15,112 bases of DNA from Rickettsiales bacterium (GCA_947487845.1 CANKYC010000022.1:1-15112), one strand, 5' to 3'; shown: positions 1 through 7,420, counted from the stretch's first letter. Translations and numbers: made by a program. Notes: generated by a model not told the origin, from the letters alone.

Positions 1-16
1 TTTCATGCCTTTTGCA

Positions 17-245
17 AAATCAAACTGAATGTGAGAGCGGAATTGCAAATCCCGTCCTGCGAGGTAGCATAAAACATACCCCAAAGCAGGGTAAAGTCCG
101 CATGGATCCCGTCGTGAAGACGGGGTGACAAGTTGGGAGTATTTGGGAGTATGTACATAAAACATACTCGATGTCACCCCGTCTTCACGACGGGGTCCAT
201 ACGATCATAATAAAATCTCATAAATCGAACTGAACGTGAGAACGG
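17..245. repeat. Imperfect 24-bp direct repeats bracketing the first palindrome pair
   Basis: Positions 17-40 and 222-245 are the same 24-bp word (AAATC-A/G-AACTGAA-T/C-GTGAGA/GAACGG pattern) with three substitutions, all transitions. They lie on either side of the inverted palindrome pair at 99-203. A separate exact 12-bp repeat, CATAAAACATAC, occurs at 68-79 and 156-167, and a 10-bp word (TTGGGAGTAT) is repeated in tandem at 133-152. No open reading frame with gene-like features lies between the left edge and the hemC stop codon, so this 298-bp stretch is a repeat-dense spacer. The long 24-bp repeats are not adjacent to the palindrome ends, so they are not simple target-site duplications. 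Confidence 0.7.
99..203. repeat. Family-1 palindrome pair (locus 1), head-to-head with central hairpin
   Basis: Two 32-bp arms, 99-130 and 172-203, are reverse complements of each other with two mismatches. Each arm contains the palindromic core CCCCGTCGTGAAGACGGGG (left copy has CCC preceded by T), able to fold as a 6-7 bp GC-rich stem with a GTGAA/TTCAC loop. Between the arms, 147-154 (GAGTATGT) pairs exactly with 162-169 (ACATACTC) around a 7-nt loop. The unit thus has three hairpins in a row, or alternatively one long stem. The same core occurs at 12318-12343, 12387-12412 and 12486-12511. It resembles REP/BIME-type or rickettsial-type dispersed palindromes; the family name is not known to me. 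Confidence 0.85.
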
Positions 246-277
246 GTTCTATGTCGTGACATCGAGTTCGGTTTTTT
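226..277 (+). terminator. Weak candidate plus-strand terminator
   Basis: CGAACT (226-231) can pair with AGTTCG (265-270), enclosing two short self-complementary stretches, and is followed by G and seven T residues (271-278 region). That is the general form of an intrinsic terminator read on the plus strand. The stem is short and interrupted, and no plus-strand gene is seen upstream inside the window, so the assignment is weak. It lies just beyond the 3' end of hemC, which is on the other strand. Confidence 0.22.
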
Positions 278-298
278 TAATCAGAGTTAAGATGTGAT

Positions 299-1234
299 TT
301 ATTTACAGATTTTTTCCAACAAATTCGCTGCTTCATCTTTAGTTTTCTGCGCGGCGGCAACGCCTAATTTTATGCCATCTTCCAAACTAACATTTGCTTC
401 CGATCTAGTTTCAAAAATATCGCTGCCATCAAAATCAAAAATCATGGTTTTTAATTTTAACTTTTCATCTTCAATATAAGCGTGAACTCCAACCGGCGTT
501 GCACAAGATGCGCCAAGTTCGTGTAAAAAAGCGCGTTCGGTTTTAACGGCGATTTGGCTTGGTTCGTGATTGATGTGAGATAATAATTTTGCAATTTCTG
601 CGTCGCCTTTTCGGATTTGAATGGCAAGCGAGCCTTGACCGCCCGATGGCAACATAACATCTTTTTCGATAATTTCTTTGATCACATGTTCTTTGCCAAT
701 GCGTTCTAATCCGCAAACGGCAAGGATTGAGGCGTCAACTTCGGCGCCGTTAATTTTATTTAATCGCGTGTCAACATTGCCGCGAAAATTTATGATTTTT
801 AAATCAGGGCGTAAAAATAACAAAACGGCTTTACGGCGCGATGACGAAGTGCCAACAGTCGCGCCTTTTGGCAATTCTTTGATGGAATTATATTTGTTGG
901 AAATAAAACAATCTCTGGCGTCAAGCCTTTCGGTAAAAGCACTCAATTCGGTTGCTTCATGCAAAAAAGGCGGAACGTCTTTGGCGGAATGAATCGCGAT
1001 ATCAATTTTATTTTGGATCAAAGCCTCTTCGAGCTCTTTAATAAAAAGACCTTTGCCACCAATATCAGCAAGGTTGCGATCTTGAATTTTATCGCCGGAA
1101 GTTGTGATTGGAACTATTTCAATTTGAATATTGCCGAGATGTTCGGCCAAAAATAAATGCACTTCCGCAACCTGCGCCAATGCTAGCTTGCTAGCTCTGG
1201 TACCGATTCTGATTTTGTTGGAAATGTGCGACAT
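299..1234 (-). CDS. hemC: Hydroxymethylbilane synthase (porphobilinogen deaminase)
   Basis: Joins four porphobilinogen molecules into hydroxymethylbilane in the cytoplasmic heme pathway. The 311-residue product (E. coli HemC is 313) opens with IRIGTRASKLALAQ (residues 8-21), carries the catalytic Asp in HSAKDVP (Asp86), the arginine-rich substrate segment GTSSSRRKA (128-136) and NFRGNVDTRL (149-158), and the dipyrromethane-cofactor Cys244 in ELGASCATPVGVH. I chose ATG at 1234 rather than the upstream in-frame ATG at 1270: the extra 12 residues (MRPYSFLFSFLQ) would be encoded by the terminator hairpin and its T-tract, and family members start right before the I-R-I-G-T-R motif. No Shine-Dalgarno is visible. 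It lies 84 bp downstream of rpmJ with a terminator-like hairpin between them, so expression needs readthrough or a promoter in that gap. hemA, the first gene of the pathway, is about 12 kb away. Confidence 0.97.
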   Translation of the reverse strand: MSHISNKIRIGTRASKLALAQVAEVHLFLAEHLGNIQIEIVPITTSGDKIQDRNLADIGGKGLFIKELEEALIQNKIDIAIHSAKDVPPFLHEATELSAFTERLDARDCFISNKYNSIKELPKGATVGTSSSRRKAVLLFLRPDLKIINFRGNVDTRLNKINGAEVDASILAVCGLERIGKEHVIKEIIEKDVMLPSGGQGSLAIQIRKGDAEIAKLLSHINHEPSQIAVKTERAFLHELGASCATPVGVHAYIEDEKLKLKTMIFDFDGSDIFETRSEANVSLEDGIKLGVAAAQKTKDEAANLLEKICK

Positions 1235-1250
1235 CTGTAAAAAACTAAAC

Positions 1251-1289
1251 AAAAAAGAGTAGGGACGCATTTTTAATATGCGCCCCTAC
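1251..1289 (-). terminator. Intrinsic terminator between rpmJ and hemC
   Basis: On the minus strand GTAGGGGCGCAT (1289-1278) and ATGCGTCCCTAC (1270-1259) form a 12-position stem with one mismatch around a 7-nt A/T loop, followed directly by TCTTTTTT (1258-1251). This is a textbook rho-independent arrangement. It begins about 30 nt after the rpmJ stop and its T-tract ends 16 nt before the hemC ATG. The hairpin could also be a dispersed palindrome co-opted as a terminator; no second copy is present in the window. Confidence 0.75.
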
Positions 1290-1318
1290 TAATAATCACC
1301 AAATAATTGGACTTAAAA

Positions 1319-1444
1319 TTATCCCTGACGAGCTTTGAAGCGCGGGTTAACTTTGTTGATTACATAAAGACGACCTTTTCTGCGAACTACTTTGCAGTTC
1401 TTATCTCTTTTTTTGGCAGCTTTAATTGAATTGTAAATTTTCAT
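1319..1444 (-). CDS. rpmJ: 50S ribosomal protein L36 (bL36), 41-residue form
   Basis: A small gene of 41 codons plus stop, encoding MKIYNSIKAAKKRDKNCKVV and then RRKGRLYVINKVNPRFKARQG. This is the alphaproteobacterial-type bL36 of the large ribosomal subunit. The second half of the usual Cys-Cys-Cys-His zinc site is absent: only Cys17 is present, with no C-x-H near the end, so it is the zinc-independent (C-minus, YkgO-like) type. It is highly basic, as expected for an rRNA-binding protein. The start is supported by the only clear Shine-Dalgarno in the window, GAGGA at 1453-1449, five bases before the ATG. A terminator hairpin follows at 1289-1251. A candidate promoter overlaps the end of nuoD. 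Confidence 0.96.
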   Translation of the reverse strand: MKIYNSIKAAKKRDKNCKVVRRKGRLYVINKVNPRFKARQG

Positions 1445-1448
1445 CTGA

Positions 1449-1453
1449 TCCTC
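1449..1453 (-). promoter_or_regulatory. Ribosome binding site of rpmJ
   Basis: The minus strand reads GAGGA, four to five bases before the rpmJ ATG at 1444. It stands out because no other gene in the window has a comparable purine-rich Shine-Dalgarno element, and it confirms the rpmJ start. Confidence 0.7.
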
Positions 1454-1522
1454 GAATTTAGTATGAATTTGTTTAAGGTTTGAAAGGCCATGCACCTGAT
1501 CTGAGCTTAAAGAAGGCGGCGC

Positions 1523-1550
1523 AAATTAGTAAAGCAAAACAAAAAGTCAA
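1523..1550 (-). promoter_or_regulatory. Candidate sigma-70-type promoter for rpmJ
   Basis: On the minus strand TTGACT (1550-1545) matches the -35 consensus at five of six positions. It is followed 16 nt later by TAATTT (1528-1523), a modest -10 match. A transcript starting near 1515 would have a leader of about 70 nt before rpmJ. The -35 box lies within 10 bp of the nuoD stop codon, so rpmJ may have its own promoter besides readthrough from nuoD. The -10 box is weak, hence the moderate score. Confidence 0.38.
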
Positions 1551-1554
1551 CGAC

Positions 1555-2736
1555 TTATCTATCTACTTCACCAAATACAATATCTTGCGTTGAAATCACG
1601 GTTACAACGTCTGCAAGCATATGTCCTTTGACCATAAATTCCAAGCCTTGCAAATGAGCGAAACCCGGAGCGCGAACGCGGCAACGATGTGGTTTGCTGC
1701 TGCCGTCGGAAATTATGTAAACACCAAATTCTCCTTTGGGCGCTTCAACGGCGGCGTAAGCTTCTCCAGCTGGAACGCGATATCCTTCAGTGAAAAGTTT
1801 AAAATGGTTAATCAATGCTTCCATCGAATGTTTCATTTCTGATCTTTTCGGTGGAGCAATTCTGGTGTCGTCAGTTACAACTGCGCCGTTTGGCATGCGC
1901 GAGATACATTGTTTAATCAAGCGCACAGATTGACGCATTTCTTCAACACGAATTAAATAACGATCGTAAGAATCGCCGTTTTTGCCGATCGGAACATCAA
2001 AATCTAAATCGCCATAAACTTCATAAGGTTGTGATTTGCGCAAATCCCAAGCAATTCCTGAACCGCGAATCATAGGGCCAGAAAATCCCCAATCCAAAGC
2101 TTGTTGTTTTGAGACAATACCAACTTCAACCATACGTTGTTTGAAGATGCGGTTTTCAGTTAAAAGTGATTCTAAGTCATCAATATATTTTGAGAAATTT
2201 TCAGCGAAATCAGCGATTTCTTCAAGCAAGCCATCGGGTAAATCTTGATGAACTCCGCCTGGGCGGATGTAAGCGGCGTGCATACGAGATCCTGAAACTT
2301 TTTCATAAAATCCCATCATTTTTTCGCGTTCTTCAAACATCCATAAAAGTGGAGTCATCGCGCCCACATCTAGAGCCTGAGTCGTCACCGCCATGATGTG
2401 ATTTAAAATGCGAGTAATTTCCGAAAATAAAACGCGAATATATTGTGCGCGAAGTGGAATTTTACAGCCTAAAAGTTTTTCAACCGAAAGTGCGTAAGCG
2501 TGTTCTTGGCACATTGGCGATACATAATCCAAGCGGTCAAAATATGGCACAGCTTGAAGATAATTTTTATGTTCAATTAATTTTTCAGTTCCGCGATGAA
2601 GTAAGCCAATATGAGGATCGGCGCGGGTTACAACTTCGCCATCCATTTCCAAAACCAAACGCAAAACACCGTGAGCAGCTGGGTGTTGCGGGCCGAAATT
2701 GATGGTCATGTTTTTATGTTCAGACTGAGTGGTCAT
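1555..2736 (-). CDS. nuoD: NADH-quinone oxidoreductase subunit D (complex I 49-kDa subunit)
   Basis: Subunit of the peripheral arm of respiratory complex I, facing the cytoplasm at the quinone-reduction site. The 393 residues match the usual length of unfused NuoD. Visible signatures are INFGPQHPAAHGVLRL (12-27), DPHIGLLHRGTEKL (40-53) and YFDRLDYVSPM (65-75), all near the quinone pocket in known complex I structures. The C-terminus ends DIVFGEVDR, as in alphaproteobacterial and mitochondrial homologues. Two starts are possible, Met1 or Met10; I keep Met1 because homologues usually carry a short tail before the GPQHPAAHG motif. The upstream gene on this strand is an unrelated carboxypeptidase and the next downstream is rpmJ, so nuoD stands apart from nuoC, nuoE and other complex I genes. 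Confidence 0.97.
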   Translation of the reverse strand: MTTQSEHKNMTINFGPQHPAAHGVLRLVLEMDGEVVTRADPHIGLLHRGTEKLIEHKNYLQAVPYFDRLDYVSPMCQEHAYALSVEKLLGCKIPLRAQYIRVLFSEITRILNHIMAVTTQALDVGAMTPLLWMFEEREKMMGFYEKVSGSRMHAAYIRPGGVHQDLPDGLLEEIADFAENFSKYIDDLESLLTENRIFKQRMVEVGIVSKQQALDWGFSGPMIRGSGIAWDLRKSQPYEVYGDLDFDVPIGKNGDSYDRYLIRVEEMRQSVRLIKQCISRMPNGAVVTDDTRIAPPKRSEMKHSMEALINHFKLFTEGYRVPAGEAYAAVEAPKGEFGVYIISDGSSKPHRCRVRAPGFAHLQGLEFMVKGHMLADVVTVISTQDIVFGEVDR

Positions 2737-2861
2737 GTTTTAGATTTTATTTTTCTTTGGGGGAATTGAGCGGCTTTTTAGAGGTTGTTGTGCAAAAAAC
2801 AAATTAAAATTTTGTTAGGGTTTGAGGTTTGATTAAGAAAATTTTATTTGTGATAAGTTAT

Positions 2862-2954
2862 GGATAGATCCTGAAACAAGTTCAGGATGACGGAGTTTTT
2901 GTTAATTTTCGTATCTCACTCATTGTCATCCTGAACTTGTTTCAGGATCTGTCC
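2862..2954. repeat. Family-2 palindrome pair, head-to-head
   Basis: Two 30-bp arms, 2862-2891 and 2925-2954, are reverse complements with a single mismatch. They are separated by 33 bp. Each arm holds an internal palindrome with an 8-bp stem, ATCCTGAA / TTCAGGAT, around a 5-nt loop. A third copy of the core is at 7496-7519. The pair fills the spacer between nuoD and the carboxypeptidase gene, ending 3 bp from the latter's stop codon. As RNA it could fold as two hairpins or one 30-bp stem. No T-tract follows on either strand, so it is not a canonical terminator, although it may stabilise 3' ends. Confidence 0.88.
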
Positions 2955-2957
2955 GAC

Positions 2958-3887
2958 TTATAATTTTTGTATCAAATTTCCTTTAATAGAAATTTCTGAT
3001 TTTATTCCCAAAACCAAAGGCAGCATATTTTTCGAATGCCCTAAACATTTCGCTTTTTCTGCAAAAAGTGGAATCGATAATTTCTCCGCAAATTTTTTAA
3101 TCGCAATTTCAATATTTTTTCTTTTCGGCGTTCCGTAAGGATTGGCTTCTAAAAAATTCCCCAACAAAATTGCTTGCGGATATTTTTTTTGCTCATTCAT
3201 AATTTGTACCAGCTGCGAAAAATAACGATCAAGCCTTTCGCCATCTTCGCCTTCATCTTCGAGAAATAAAATTTTATCAGCAAAATCAATTTGGTTTTTA
3301 GTGCCAAATTGACCGGCGAGAACGCTGATGCAGCCGCCTGTAACAATTGCATTAATTGGTTTTTTCGCGGCAATGATTGTTTTTAAATTATATTTTAACT
3401 CAGATTTTTTACCGAAAATAAAATCAATAATTGCTTTAACCGACTTTGGAGAAACTTTATTTAATGCAATTTGAGCCAGCATTGGCGCAGCTACAACCTG
3501 CCAATTCCATTTTTCAATCAGCAAATTATTTAATGACGAAAGATCAGAAAATCCGATAAAAATTTTCGCTGTTTTTGGTTTTTTTAATTTTTCTAGAAAT
3601 GGTAAAATTTCGGCGCTGCCGTATCCGCCGCGAGCGCACCAGATTATTTTTGAATCAGGATTTTCAATTGCTCTTTTTAATTGTTCAAAACGTTTTTCTG
3701 CTGTGAAAGATGGAAATTCATGAGTCGCGGGCTTTTTCAAACTGATTTCTTTTTCTAAAAAAATATTTGGAACTAGTTCGATTTTTTTAATGAAATTTTT
3801 TATTTTTTCATTTTCGGCAATAGTACAAGCGGTTCCGGGTGACACTATTTCAACAATGTCATTTTTTTTCACAAATTTTGAATTCAT
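2958..3887 (-). CDS. ldcA: LD-carboxypeptidase, peptidase family S66 (muropeptide recycling)
   Basis: The 309-residue protein has the S66 family layout. It carries IVSPG near the N-terminus (14-18), the RGGYG segment (86-90), a nucleophile elbow GFSD with Ser114, the LEDEGE segment supplying the catalytic Glu (about 210-214), and His284 in GHS-x4-P. Ser, Glu and His spacing agrees with P. aeruginosa LdcA (Ser115, Glu217, His285). LdcA removes the terminal D-alanine from cytoplasmic L,D-tetrapeptides so that turnover products can re-enter peptidoglycan synthesis. There is no signal peptide, consistent with a cytoplasmic enzyme. It is divergent from leuA with an 80-bp gap. A related alternative in S66 is the MccF-type immunity peptidase, but nothing in the context suggests microcin resistance. 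It would fit a cell that keeps a peptidoglycan wall, as mreB/mreC also imply. Confidence 0.9.
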   Translation of the reverse strand: MNSKFVKKNDIVEIVSPGTACTIAENEKIKNFIKKIELVPNIFLEKEISLKKPATHEFPSFTAEKRFEQLKRAIENPDSKIIWCARGGYGSAEILPFLEKLKKPKTAKIFIGFSDLSSLNNLLIEKWNWQVVAAPMLAQIALNKVSPKSVKAIIDFIFGKKSELKYNLKTIIAAKKPINAIVTGGCISVLAGQFGTKNQIDFADKILFLEDEGEDGERLDRYFSQLVQIMNEQKKYPQAILLGNFLEANPYGTPKRKNIEIAIKKFAEKLSIPLFAEKAKCLGHSKNMLPLVLGIKSEISIKGNLIQKL

Positions 3888-3905
3888 TTTTGTATTAGAA
3901 TTTGG

Positions 3906-3935
3906 TTTACAATTAGCCTCATGAATTTGTATTTT
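3906..3935 (+). promoter_or_regulatory. Candidate promoter for leuA-mreB-mreC
   Basis: In the 80-bp divergent spacer, TTTACA (3906-3911) followed after 18 nt by TATTTT (3930-3935) gives a plausible -35/-10 pair on the plus strand, about 32 bp before the leuA ATG. The -10 match is partial and the region is AT-rich, so chance matches are likely. Confidence 0.25.
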
Positions 3936-3967
3936 GCTTTCATAAAATCCAATTAAAAAATCTCGTA

Positions 3968-5479
3968 ATGACTAAAGAAAAAGTTATAATATTTGATACT
4001 ACTTTGCGTGATGGCGAGCAAGCGCCCGGTGCGACAATGAATTTGGAAGAAAAATTACTGATCGCAAAAACCCTCGAAAAAATGGGTGTTGATGTTATTG
4101 AAGCCGGTTTTCCCGCTGCTTCAAATGGTGATTTTGAAGCGGTAAATCGTATTGCCAAAGCTATTAAAAATTCCACGATTTGCGGACTTGCGCGCGCAAA
4201 AAAATCTGATATTGAAAGAGCGGCTCAAGCAGTGAAGCCAGCGGCGCGTCCGCGAATTCATAGTTTTCTTGCGACCTCAAAAATCCACATGCAATATAAA
4301 TTAAAAATGGATGAAGCGCAGGTTTTAAATGCGATTACAGAAAGTGTTTCTTTGGCGCGCAGCTTGTGTCCAGAAGTTGATTGGTCGCCGGAAGATGCAA
4401 CGCGTTCAGAACGTGATTTTTTATTTAAAGCAATTGAAACTGCGATTAAGGCTGGAGCTAACACCATAAACATTCCGGATACGGTTGGCTACACAACTCC
4501 TGAAGAATATTTTGATTTAATTTCGGCCATAAAAAATAATGTTTCCAACATTGATAAAGCGATAATTTCAGCGCATTGTCATAATGATTTGGGAATGGCG
4601 GTTGCAAATTCTCTATCGGCGATGCGCGCCGGCGCAAGACAAATTGAATGCACAATTAACGGAATTGGCGAGCGCGCAGGAAATGCAGCTTTGGAAGAAA
4701 TTGTGATGGCGATTAAAACGCGTCCTGATTTTTACAAAGTGGAAACCGGAATTGACAGCACGATGATTACGCGAATTTCGAAATTAGTTTCCAGTATCAC
4801 CGGATTTCATGTGCAATATAATAAGGCAATTGTTGGTGCAAATGCCTTTGCTCACGAAAGTGGAATTCATCAAGATGGTATTTTAAAAAATCGCGAAACC
4901 TATGAAATCATGACTCCAGAATCGGTGGGTTTGGAAAAATCTTCTTTGGTTCTTGGAAAATTATCGGGGCGCGCTGCTTTCAAGGATCGTTTAAAAGAAA
5001 TTGGTTATGATTTAAATGAAGAATTGCTCAATGAAGCTTTCAAAAAATTCAAAGAATTAGCTGATAAGAAAAAAGAAATTCTTGATGAAGATATCGTGTC
5101 TTTGGTTGATGATTCGATTGTTAACGAAAAATCAAATTATCAACTTTTGAGTCTAGATGTAAAATGCGGTACCGAGGAAGAAGCTTCTGTTAAGGTTAAA
5201 ATAAAAATTGACAATGAGGAGGTGGAAACTAGTTTCCGCTCCAAAGATGGACCGGTAGATGCGATTTTCAACGCGATCAGTAAAATTCTCCAACATAATG
5301 CTAGTCTTGAACTTTACCAAGTTCAGGCCGTTACGGAAGGAACTGACGCACAAGCTACTGTAGCCGTTAGGTTAAAACAAAATAATCGAATTTATAGTGC
5401 CAACGGTGCGGACACCGATGTTCTCACCGCTTCGGCAATTGCCTATATTAACTGCTTAGATAAGCTAAAAAATAACTAA
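3968..5479 (+). CDS. leuA: 2-isopropylmalate synthase
   Basis: Condenses acetyl-CoA with 2-ketoisovalerate, the first committed step of leucine synthesis. The 503 residues match bacterial LeuA in length. The HMGL-like TIM barrel starts with FDTTLRDGEQAPG (9-21). Predicted metal ligands are Asp15, His203 and His205 in SAHCHNDLGMA, and Asn239 in GERAGNAALEE, in the same places as E. coli LeuA. HESGIHQDG (296-304) marks the linker region. Residues from about 390 on form the C-terminal LeuA regulatory domain, which binds leucine for feedback inhibition; its presence favours leuA over homocitrate synthase or short-form relatives. No leuB, leuC, leuD or ilv gene is nearby. The mreB start follows 12 bp after the stop, so the two are probably co-transcribed. 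No Shine-Dalgarno is visible before the ATG. Confidence 0.96.
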   Translation: MTKEKVIIFDTTLRDGEQAPGATMNLEEKLLIAKTLEKMGVDVIEAGFPAASNGDFEAVNRIAKAIKNSTICGLARAKKSDIERAAQAVKPAARPRIHSFLATSKIHMQYKLKMDEAQVLNAITESVSLARSLCPEVDWSPEDATRSERDFLFKAIETAIKAGANTINIPDTVGYTTPEEYFDLISAIKNNVSNIDKAIISAHCHNDLGMAVANSLSAMRAGARQIECTINGIGERAGNAALEEIVMAIKTRPDFYKVETGIDSTMITRISKLVSSITGFHVQYNKAIVGANAFAHESGIHQDGILKNRETYEIMTPESVGLEKSSLVLGKLSGRAAFKDRLKEIGYDLNEELLNEAFKKFKELADKKKEILDEDIVSLVDDSIVNEKSNYQLLSLDVKCGTEEEASVKVKIKIDNEEVETSFRSKDGPVDAIFNAISKILQHNASLELYQVQAVTEGTDAQATVAVRLKQNNRIYSANGADTDVLTASAIAYINCLDKLKNN

Positions 5480-5491
5480 TCGACCAGATTT

Positions 5492-6532
5492 ATGTTTTCA
5501 AAATTTTTCTCACTTTCGTCAAAAGATATCGCAATTGATTTAGGTACTGCAAATACATTAGTGTATGTGCGCGGCCAAGGTGTGGTGCTTAACGAGCCAT
5601 CTGTTGTTGCGGTTCTTAATGAAAATGGAAAAATGATTCCATGCGCTTTTGGCAACACTGCCAAAATGATGTTGGGAAGAACTCCTGCCAAAATCGATGC
5701 AATTCGCCCTTTGAAAGACGGTGTTATCGCAGATTTCAAAGTTGCTGCAGAAATGATTAAACATTTTATCCGTGAAGTTAACCAAACTAAAAGTTGGTTA
5801 GGGCCTTTGGTTATTATTTGTGTTCCATCAGGCTCAACTCCAGTTGAAAGAAGGGCAATACAAGATGCCGCAGAAGGCGCTGGTGCCAATGAAGTTTATT
5901 TAATTGAAGAGCCAATGGCTGCTGCAATTGGTGCGAATCTTCCTGTTACCGAACCTACGGGTTCAATGATTGTTGATATTGGTGGCGGTACAACTGAAGT
6001 TGGTATTTTGTCACTTGGTGGCATTGTTTACTCAAGATCTGTGCGCGTTGGTGGTGATAAAATGGATGAAGCAATTATTTCTTATATCAGACGTTACCAC
6101 AATTTATTAATTGGCGAATCAACCGCAGAAAGAATTAAAAAAACTGTTGGCGCTGCCTGTCCCCCACAAGAAGGTGATGGAGCAACTATCGAAGTTAAAG
6201 GTCGCGATCTTTCAAACGGCATCCCAAAAGAAATGATTCTGACCGAACGTCAAATTGCTGAAAGCTTGATGGAGCCAGTTGAACAAATTATCGATGCAAT
6301 CAAAGTTGCTTTAGAATGTACTCCACCAGAACTTTCTTCAGATATCGTTGAGCGCGGAATTGTTCTAAGTGGCGGCGGAGCTTTGCTTAAGAATTTAGAT
6401 TATGTAGTTAGACAAGCAACCAGCTTGCCAGTTTTTGTTGCCGAAGACCCACTTCTTTGTGTTGTTAACGGTTGTGGAAAAGTTTTGGAAAATACCAAAA
6501 TGTTCAGAGCAACTTTATTTAGACAAGACTAA
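5492..6532 (+). CDS. mreB: Rod shape-determining protein MreB (bacterial actin)
   Basis: The 346-residue actin homologue forms membrane-associated filaments that direct lateral wall synthesis. The nucleotide-binding signatures are clear: AIDLGTANTLVYV (phosphate 1, 14-26), PVERRAIQDAAEGAGA with EEPMAAAIG (connect 1 region), DIGGGTTEVGILSLGG (phosphate 2), and GIVLSGGGALLKNL (adenosine motif). An N-terminal amphipathic start, MFSKFFSLSS, suits peripheral membrane binding. Length and sequence are typical of Gram-negative MreB rather than Mbl or FtsA. It sits 12 bp downstream of leuA and 44 bp upstream of mreC. mreD, mrdA and rodA do not follow in the window. Presence of MreB indicates a rod-like cell with active elongation. 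Confidence 0.98.
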   Translation: MFSKFFSLSSKDIAIDLGTANTLVYVRGQGVVLNEPSVVAVLNENGKMIPCAFGNTAKMMLGRTPAKIDAIRPLKDGVIADFKVAAEMIKHFIREVNQTKSWLGPLVIICVPSGSTPVERRAIQDAAEGAGANEVYLIEEPMAAAIGANLPVTEPTGSMIVDIGGGTTEVGILSLGGIVYSRSVRVGGDKMDEAIISYIRRYHNLLIGESTAERIKKTVGAACPPQEGDGATIEVKGRDLSNGIPKEMILTERQIAESLMEPVEQIIDAIKVALECTPPELSSDIVERGIVLSGGGALLKNLDYVVRQATSLPVFVAEDPLLCVVNGCGKVLENTKMFRATLFRQD

Positions 6533-6576
6533 TTCATAAGCGGTTTTAATTCTTTAAATCGCACCAGAATTTATCG

Positions 6577-7416
6577 ATGAAACAATATTTAAATTTCACA
6601 AAAACCAGGGCCAATTATAGCTTCAAGCACAGTTTTGATTTAGTTTTCAAAAAAATCGAAACTGTGCTTTTTTGCTTTTTATGCGTGATTTTTTTAATTG
6701 CCTCGAAGCTAAACAGTGATTTTTCTAAAGATTTATCTTTTGGATTTGTCAGTGTTTCAATGCCGATCGTCAAAGTTGTGGCCTTCCCTTTTAATACTGT
6801 AATCAATCTTTTAACCGATTTCCATGAGCTGGTCGAAGCTAAAAAAGAAAATGAAACACTGAAAGTTGAGATGGCAAAACTTCGCACTTTCTACATCAAG
6901 TCGCTGAATGTTTATCAGGAAAATAAAGAGCTGCATAATATCCTTAATTTTATCACCTCAAAAAGTTCTAATTTTAAAGCCGCTAGAATTATCGGCAGAT
7001 CACATCAAATGTTTAAGCAGGAATTATATATCGATGCCGGTAAAAATCAGGATATCAAAGAAGGCAGTATTGTAGCGGGCGATCATGGTGTGATTGGTAG
7101 AATTTCGGAAGTTGGTGAAAATAAGTCACGCTTGATTTTAGTAAGCGATCCAAGTTCGCGTATTCCGGTGATTAGTTCCAAAGCTAGAGCCAGAGGAATT
7201 CTAGCTGGAAATGGGAGCGGCTTGATGGAAGTTTTATATTTAGCAAAAAGCAAAGTTGTGGAAGAAGGTGATTGGATTTTTACTTCGGGCGATGGCGATA
7301 CTTTGCCACCGGGATTATTGATTGGCGTGGTGAAAAAAGTTGATAAAGATTATGTTGGTGTTGCGATGGTTGAAGATGTTAGTAACTCGGACATTGTTAC
7401 GATAATGTCGTATTAA
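6577..7416 (+). CDS. mreC: Rod shape-determining protein MreC
   Basis: Bitopic inner-membrane protein of the elongasome that links MreB to PBP2/RodA through its periplasmic domain. The 279 residues show a short basic cytoplasmic N-terminus, one membrane segment (about 28-44), a coiled-coil dimerisation region (about 82-122, Glu/Lys-rich) and the double beta-barrel domain. Family signatures are AGKNQDIKEGSIVAGDHGVIG, VSDPSSRIPV, GSGLMEVLYL and TSGDGDTLPPGLLIGVV. It follows mreB by 44 bp, the standard order. It ends the plus-strand run; a terminator-like hairpin begins 4 bp after the stop codon and the next gene is convergent, so mreD must be elsewhere or absent. Confidence 0.96.
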   Translation: MKQYLNFTKTRANYSFKHSFDLVFKKIETVLFCFLCVIFLIASKLNSDFSKDLSFGFVSVSMPIVKVVAFPFNTVINLLTDFHELVEAKKENETLKVEMAKLRTFYIKSLNVYQENKELHNILNFITSKSSNFKAARIIGRSHQMFKQELYIDAGKNQDIKEGSIVAGDHGVIGRISEVGENKSRLILVSDPSSRIPVISSKARARGILAGNGSGLMEVLYLAKSKVVEEGDWIFTSGDGDTLPPGLLIGVVKKVDKDYVGVAMVEDVSNSDIVTIMSY

Positions 7417-7420
7417 AAGT

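Noticed and set aside
99..203. CRISPR-like array
   Set aside because: There are only two copies here, in opposite orientation, and they are palindromic. No regular direct repeat-spacer series and no cas genes are present.
1235..1270. Upstream in-frame ATG for hemC (12 extra residues)
   Set aside because: The extension is encoded by the terminator hairpin and T-tract and has no counterpart in the family; ATG at 1234 gives the expected length.
2958..3887. Microcin-immunity (MccF-type) function for the S66 peptidase
   Set aside because: Sequence alone cannot separate the subfamilies firmly, but the neighbours offer no microcin genes, and the spacing of Ser, Glu and His fits LdcA; recycling is the simpler call.
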